Source of the DNA: JAPOXR01 sp963664715
GTDB lineage: Bacteria > Pseudomonadota > Alphaproteobacteria > Rhodobacterales > Rhodobacteraceae
Length of the DNA: 64,000 bases
Reading direction: 5' to 3'
Assembly (NCBI GenBank): GCA_963664715.2
Contig: CAXXUY010000005.1
Coordinates: 89,570 to 153,569 of the forward strand
Of the stretch, positions 61,456 to 64,000 are shown piece after piece (the first letter of the stretch is position 1; every line of letters starts with the position of its first letter). The translations under genes were made by a program, and so were the position numbers. The notes beneath the pieces are model-generated. The model saw nothing but the letters and a program-made list of their open reading frames with translations. It was not told where the DNA came from and made no database searches.

Positions 61456-62247
61456 TCATTGTTCGTCGCTGTCCGTTGGCCGCATGATGTTGAAGCTCCC
61501 GGCCCCGACACCACCGTCAATCGCAATCCGTGTGCCGGTTATGGAGGGGTGTTTCAGGATATCGACAACAATCGAGGCTACCTCATCGACCTCGACGAGT
61601 CTTCCAACAGCGGAGGACTGCGCGATCCGACCTGAAATTTCCTCGCTTGTCACCTCGCCTGACTTTCGTGCGATGTCCACGAACTGCCGCCGCCCCAAGC
61701 CGACATCCACCCATGATGGAGACACTGCGTTGCAGGTGACCCCGCGGGTGCCGGCCTCGAGCGCAACAGTCCTGGTCAATCCAAGTATCGCGTGCTTCGT
61801 AGCAACATACGCCGCCTTGTTCGGGGCTCCGTATTCTCCTGCCATCGAAGCAATATTAATGATCCGACCAAATCCCTGTTCGTACATTCCGGGCAGGACT
61901 GCGGCGATCATGTTGAGCGTACCCTCGACGTTCACCGCAAAGGTGTCTTGCCACCTTGCCAGATCAAGACTCTCGACCGGTCCGACCTCGCCCAATACAG
62001 CGGCCGAATTCACCAGCACGCCAACGGGTCCGTCACGATCGGCAATACGACCGATGACATTCCGGCACTCCTCGGCGCTTCGAATATCGACCCGGTGGCC
62101 AGTCGAAGAATCGTCATCATGGACGTCAACCGAGTGAACGACCGCGCCCGCCCTGGCCAGAAGCCGGACTACCGCCCGGCCAATTCCGCCGACACCTCCG
62201 GCAACGACGGCGACGCGTCCTCCGATTGCCTGGTTTGCTGACTCCAT
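61456..62247 (-). CDS. Short-chain dehydrogenase/reductase within the ABC operon
   Basis: The 263-residue SDR has AGGVGGIG near 17 (the first Thr of TGxxxGIG is Ala), VLVNSAAVLG near 80, NIASMAG and YVATKHAILGLTRTV. ITGTRIAIDGGVGAG near the end is the typical C-terminal block. Encoded between the NIPSNAP and permease genes, it likely oxidises the imported solute. The altered NSAA motif (normally NNAG) may change cofactor handling. Confidence 0.9.
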   Translation of the reverse strand: MESANQAIGGRVAVVAGGVGGIGRAVVRLLARAGAVVHSVDVHDDDSSTGHRVDIRSAEECRNVIGRIADRDGPVGVLVNSAAVLGEVGPVESLDLARWQDTFAVNVEGTLNMIAAVLPGMYEQGFGRIINIASMAGEYGAPNKAAYVATKHAILGLTRTVALEAGTRGVTCNAVSPSWVDVGLGRRQFVDIARKSGEVTSEEISGRIAQSSAVGRLVEVDEVASIVVDILKHPSITGTRIAIDGGVGAGSFNIMRPTDSDEQ

Positions 62248-62249
62248 GA

Positions 62250-62615
62250 TCAGGTTCCGGCTCCCGGTAGCGATAATTGGTCATCCTCACCGCCCAACGG
62301 CGAAAACTCCGTCGGCGACAGGAAGGCCGTGTCGATCCCCCACACCCACTGACCGGTTTCTGCCTCTGATTCAGCCTTGATGCGAAGCCATCTCTCGTCA
62401 GACTGAAATGCCTTCCACGCCGTCTCGTAGTGGTGCAAGTCGCGCCATGCGAGCATGTAGACCACATCCATCGTCGAGCCGATCATCGTCTGCCAGAAAC
62501 CGACCAGGTGGATGTCGTGTTCTTTCCACAGCGGGAGAGTCCGGATCCGGCACCGTTCAATAAACCTGGAAACGTGGGCCGGTTCGCAGTGATATGTCCT
62601 CATTTCGAAGATCAC
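62250..62615 (-). CDS. NIPSNAP-family protein
   Basis: The GTG start gives VIFEMRTYHCEPAHVSRFIE, the classic NIPSNAP opening (EMRTY), followed by WKEHDIHLVGFWQTMIG and VVYMLAWRDLHHYETAW. The ferredoxin-like alpha+beta fold is used by this family in small-molecule binding or catabolic enzymes; the function is not established. An ATG at 62603 is an alternative start. It lies two bases before the SDR gene, so the two are probably translated together. Confidence 0.8.
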   Translation of the reverse strand: MIFEMRTYHCEPAHVSRFIERCRIRTLPLWKEHDIHLVGFWQTMIGSTMDVVYMLAWRDLHHYETAWKAFQSDERWLRIKAESEAETGQWVWGIDTAFLSPTEFSPLGGEDDQLSLPGAGT

Positions 62616-62734
62616 CCGAAACTCACTTCTCCCCCTGCCACGTTTCCAGGATTTGTCTGCATCCCCAGCCACTTGCCATCGGTTGGGGAAAAACGGCTGG
62701 CATCAACCGAAAGGCTGATGCCAGCCATGTCGAT

Positions 62735-63715
62735 TCACCACTGGGCTTCGCAGTCGTCCAGGTTGTCGACCGTGACCGCTGGAGAATCGCTGACAGTCGC
62801 AGCGTCGGTCTTGGGTTCCCCACCCTTCAGCACATCAACCATCGCATACACGGCGAGGTATCCATTGTCCTTCGGCTTGTAGCAAACCGTTGCGACCATC
62901 GCACCGGACCTGATCAGATCGATTCCCTTGGCAGAACCACCGACGGAGAAGAGAGCGGCATCACTTGCCGCACCTTCAATGGCCCGGGCACAGCCGACCG
63001 ACATCTCGTCCGACATCGAATAGATGGCATCGAGTTCAGGGTTGGCGGCTATGAAATTCTGGCAAACCGCCTCGCCCTTTTCCTGAGTCCAGTCGCCAGG
63101 CTGCGCGCCTACGATCTCATAGGGGTAACCCGCATCATCAAGCGTGGTGTCAAACGCCCTGCGCCGCAGGTCGACGCTCAGATATCCACTACGACCCTCC
63201 AGCACCGCAATGCTGACCGGCTCCTCGCGTTCGCCGAAATGCGCCATGACTGCTTCAGCCGCAATCTCCCCGGCACCCACATCATCCCAGGTGACAAACC
63301 CGGCCAATCCCTCGGCGGGACGGTAGGGGTCGTTCGGGTCGGGAACGCCGATCGGCGTCGTGACGCCAATGATCGGGACACCGGCTTCCTGGGCCATGCT
63401 GATGAATTCCAGGGCACCGCCACTATCTGCCGGAAATACCAGCAATCCGTCGATTCCCTGCGCGAGCAGATCCTGGACGTCGTTAAGCTGCTTGTCGAAC
63501 TTGTCCTGGGCGTCGGTTTCACGCAGGTCGACACCAAGCTCTTCTGCTGCCTGTCTCACTCCCTCCGAGCCGGATACGTTGATGGGTCGAGAGAGACCCT
63601 GATGTGCCGCCCCGATAACAAAGGCCTGTCCATAGGCAACACTGCCAAACACACCGGCAGTCACGGCCGCACATGCAAGCCCCACTACCGTTCTGATGCT
63701 GCTTGAAACTGACAT
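62735..63715 (-). CDS. Sugar-type ABC transporter, periplasmic substrate-binding protein
   Basis: The 326-residue protein starts after CAGGAGGAGACA with a signal peptide (TVVGLACAAVTAGVFGSVAYG). The mature sequence has LSRPINVSGSEGVRQAAEEL, KQLNDVQDLLAQGIDGLLVFP and GVPIIGVTTPIG, the ribose-type periplasmic fold. It opens the operon that continues with NIPSNAP, SDR, permease and ATPase. The ligand is unknown but the dehydrogenase neighbours suggest a polyol or sugar. Confidence 0.92.
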   Translation of the reverse strand: MSVSSSIRTVVGLACAAVTAGVFGSVAYGQAFVIGAAHQGLSRPINVSGSEGVRQAAEELGVDLRETDAQDKFDKQLNDVQDLLAQGIDGLLVFPADSGGALEFISMAQEAGVPIIGVTTPIGVPDPNDPYRPAEGLAGFVTWDDVGAGEIAAEAVMAHFGEREEPVSIAVLEGRSGYLSVDLRRRAFDTTLDDAGYPYEIVGAQPGDWTQEKGEAVCQNFIAANPELDAIYSMSDEMSVGCARAIEGAASDAALFSVGGSAKGIDLIRSGAMVATVCYKPKDNGYLAVYAMVDVLKGGEPKTDAATVSDSPAVTVDNLDDCEAQW

Positions 63716-63782
63716 TGTCTCCTCCTGTCTTGGGAATTGAATATTCGTTCCAGTTGTTCCTTCTCAGTCCGAACTGATAATA

Positions 63783-64000
63783 ATGGTCTGTTTGTGTTTG
63801 GGGATGTCCCTGATCAGACACATATGAAGTTTTGCGGGCGGCGCCGGGGGTCTCAGAACCCGGAGGGAGGGCGCAGACGCCGCTGCCGATGAAGCCCGGC
63901 CATCCCGGGACCCGCACCCATGATTACAGGCGCAACGGCACCACCTGCCTGATGGCGGCTCTCGATGTCGCCACCGGCAAGGTCACCGGCCGGATGGTCG
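63783..64000 (+). mobile_element. Decayed IS630 copy at the window edge
   Basis: It begins after TA with the left-end motif TTTGTGTTTGGGGAT. Part of the transposase gene is then deleted and similarity to the intact copy resumes at about 63886, corresponding to 6897 and onward (SGHPETRTHDYRRNGTTC in the intact protein, KPGHPGTRTHDYRRNGTTC here), continuing past the window end. Confidence 0.8.

Noticed and set aside
1..64000. CRISPR arrays, rRNA and tRNA genes
   Set aside because: No regularly spaced identical repeats, rRNA landmarks or tRNA T-loop/anticodon patterns were noticed; a covariance-model search would be needed to exclude a tRNA.

Overview
This window looks like an alphaproteobacterial chromosome segment or large plasmid. 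It is GC-rich, uses ATG, GTG and TTG starts, and carries ribose-type ABC transporters and a GcrA-like DNA-binding protein, which is typical of Alphaproteobacteria. A tight type IVB secretion/conjugation operon occupies the middle-left, and the right half is a dense accessory region of insertion sequences, recombinase remnants and toxin-antitoxin pairs. I cannot name the genus. Family calls rest on reading motifs and gene order, not on database searches.

Layout. (1) 1-4.1 kb: a sugar-type ABC cassette on the minus strand (binding protein, permease, ATPase, then the start of another gene), divergent from a PanB-like aldolase-fold enzyme. (2) 4.1-8.2 kb: a mostly gene-free stretch, a DUF4258 toxin with an HTH antitoxin, and a complete IS630 element with TA target sites. 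(3) 8.2-26.8 kb: an almost gapless plus-strand operon encoding a Dot/Icm-type (MPF-I) transfer apparatus. It holds a lytic transglycosylase-like protein, IcmD, IcmJ/DotN, IcmB/DotO, IcmP/DotM, a GcrA-like zinc-ribbon protein, a CHC2 primase, IcmL/DotI, IcmK/DotH, IcmE/DotG, IcmG/DotF-like, IcmC/DotE-like, a lipoprotein, an ankyrin protein, two exported proteins and the coupling ATPase IcmO/DotL. (4) 26.8-32.4 kb: a structured non-coding spacer, an atypical tyrosine recombinase, a HepT/MntA pair, and a two-gene unit of exported proteins.

(5) 32.4-57.4 kb is a mobile-element graveyard. It holds six serine recombinase genes or fragments, and one of these is split by an unusual palindromic IS66 element. 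It also holds a 1.4-kb element with about 110-bp inverted ends that encodes a recombinase fused to the tail of a transposition ATPase. Further items are a frameshifted caspase-like gene facing an alpha/beta hydrolase, HigBA, an RHH antitoxin whose RelE partner is cut by a 302-bp MITE-like element, two group II intron remnants and a complete ISBst12-type IS66 element. Cargo genes among them include an SDR, a Tat-exported vanadium haloperoxidase-like enzyme with an outer-membrane barrel, and a TbpB-like lipoprotein. (6) 57.6-63.7 kb: two SDR genes converge on a second sugar-type ABC operon (binding protein, NIPSNAP, SDR, permease, ATPase). Decayed IS630 left ends lie on both sides of this block.

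The two ABC cassettes with their SDR and NIPSNAP partners look like uptake and oxidation modules for small polyols or sugars. The Dot/Icm operon is the DNA- or protein-transfer machine of an integrated or plasmid-borne element, but DotA, DotB, DotC and DotD homologues were not found here. The defence and addiction modules and recombinases are what usually accumulates beside such an element.
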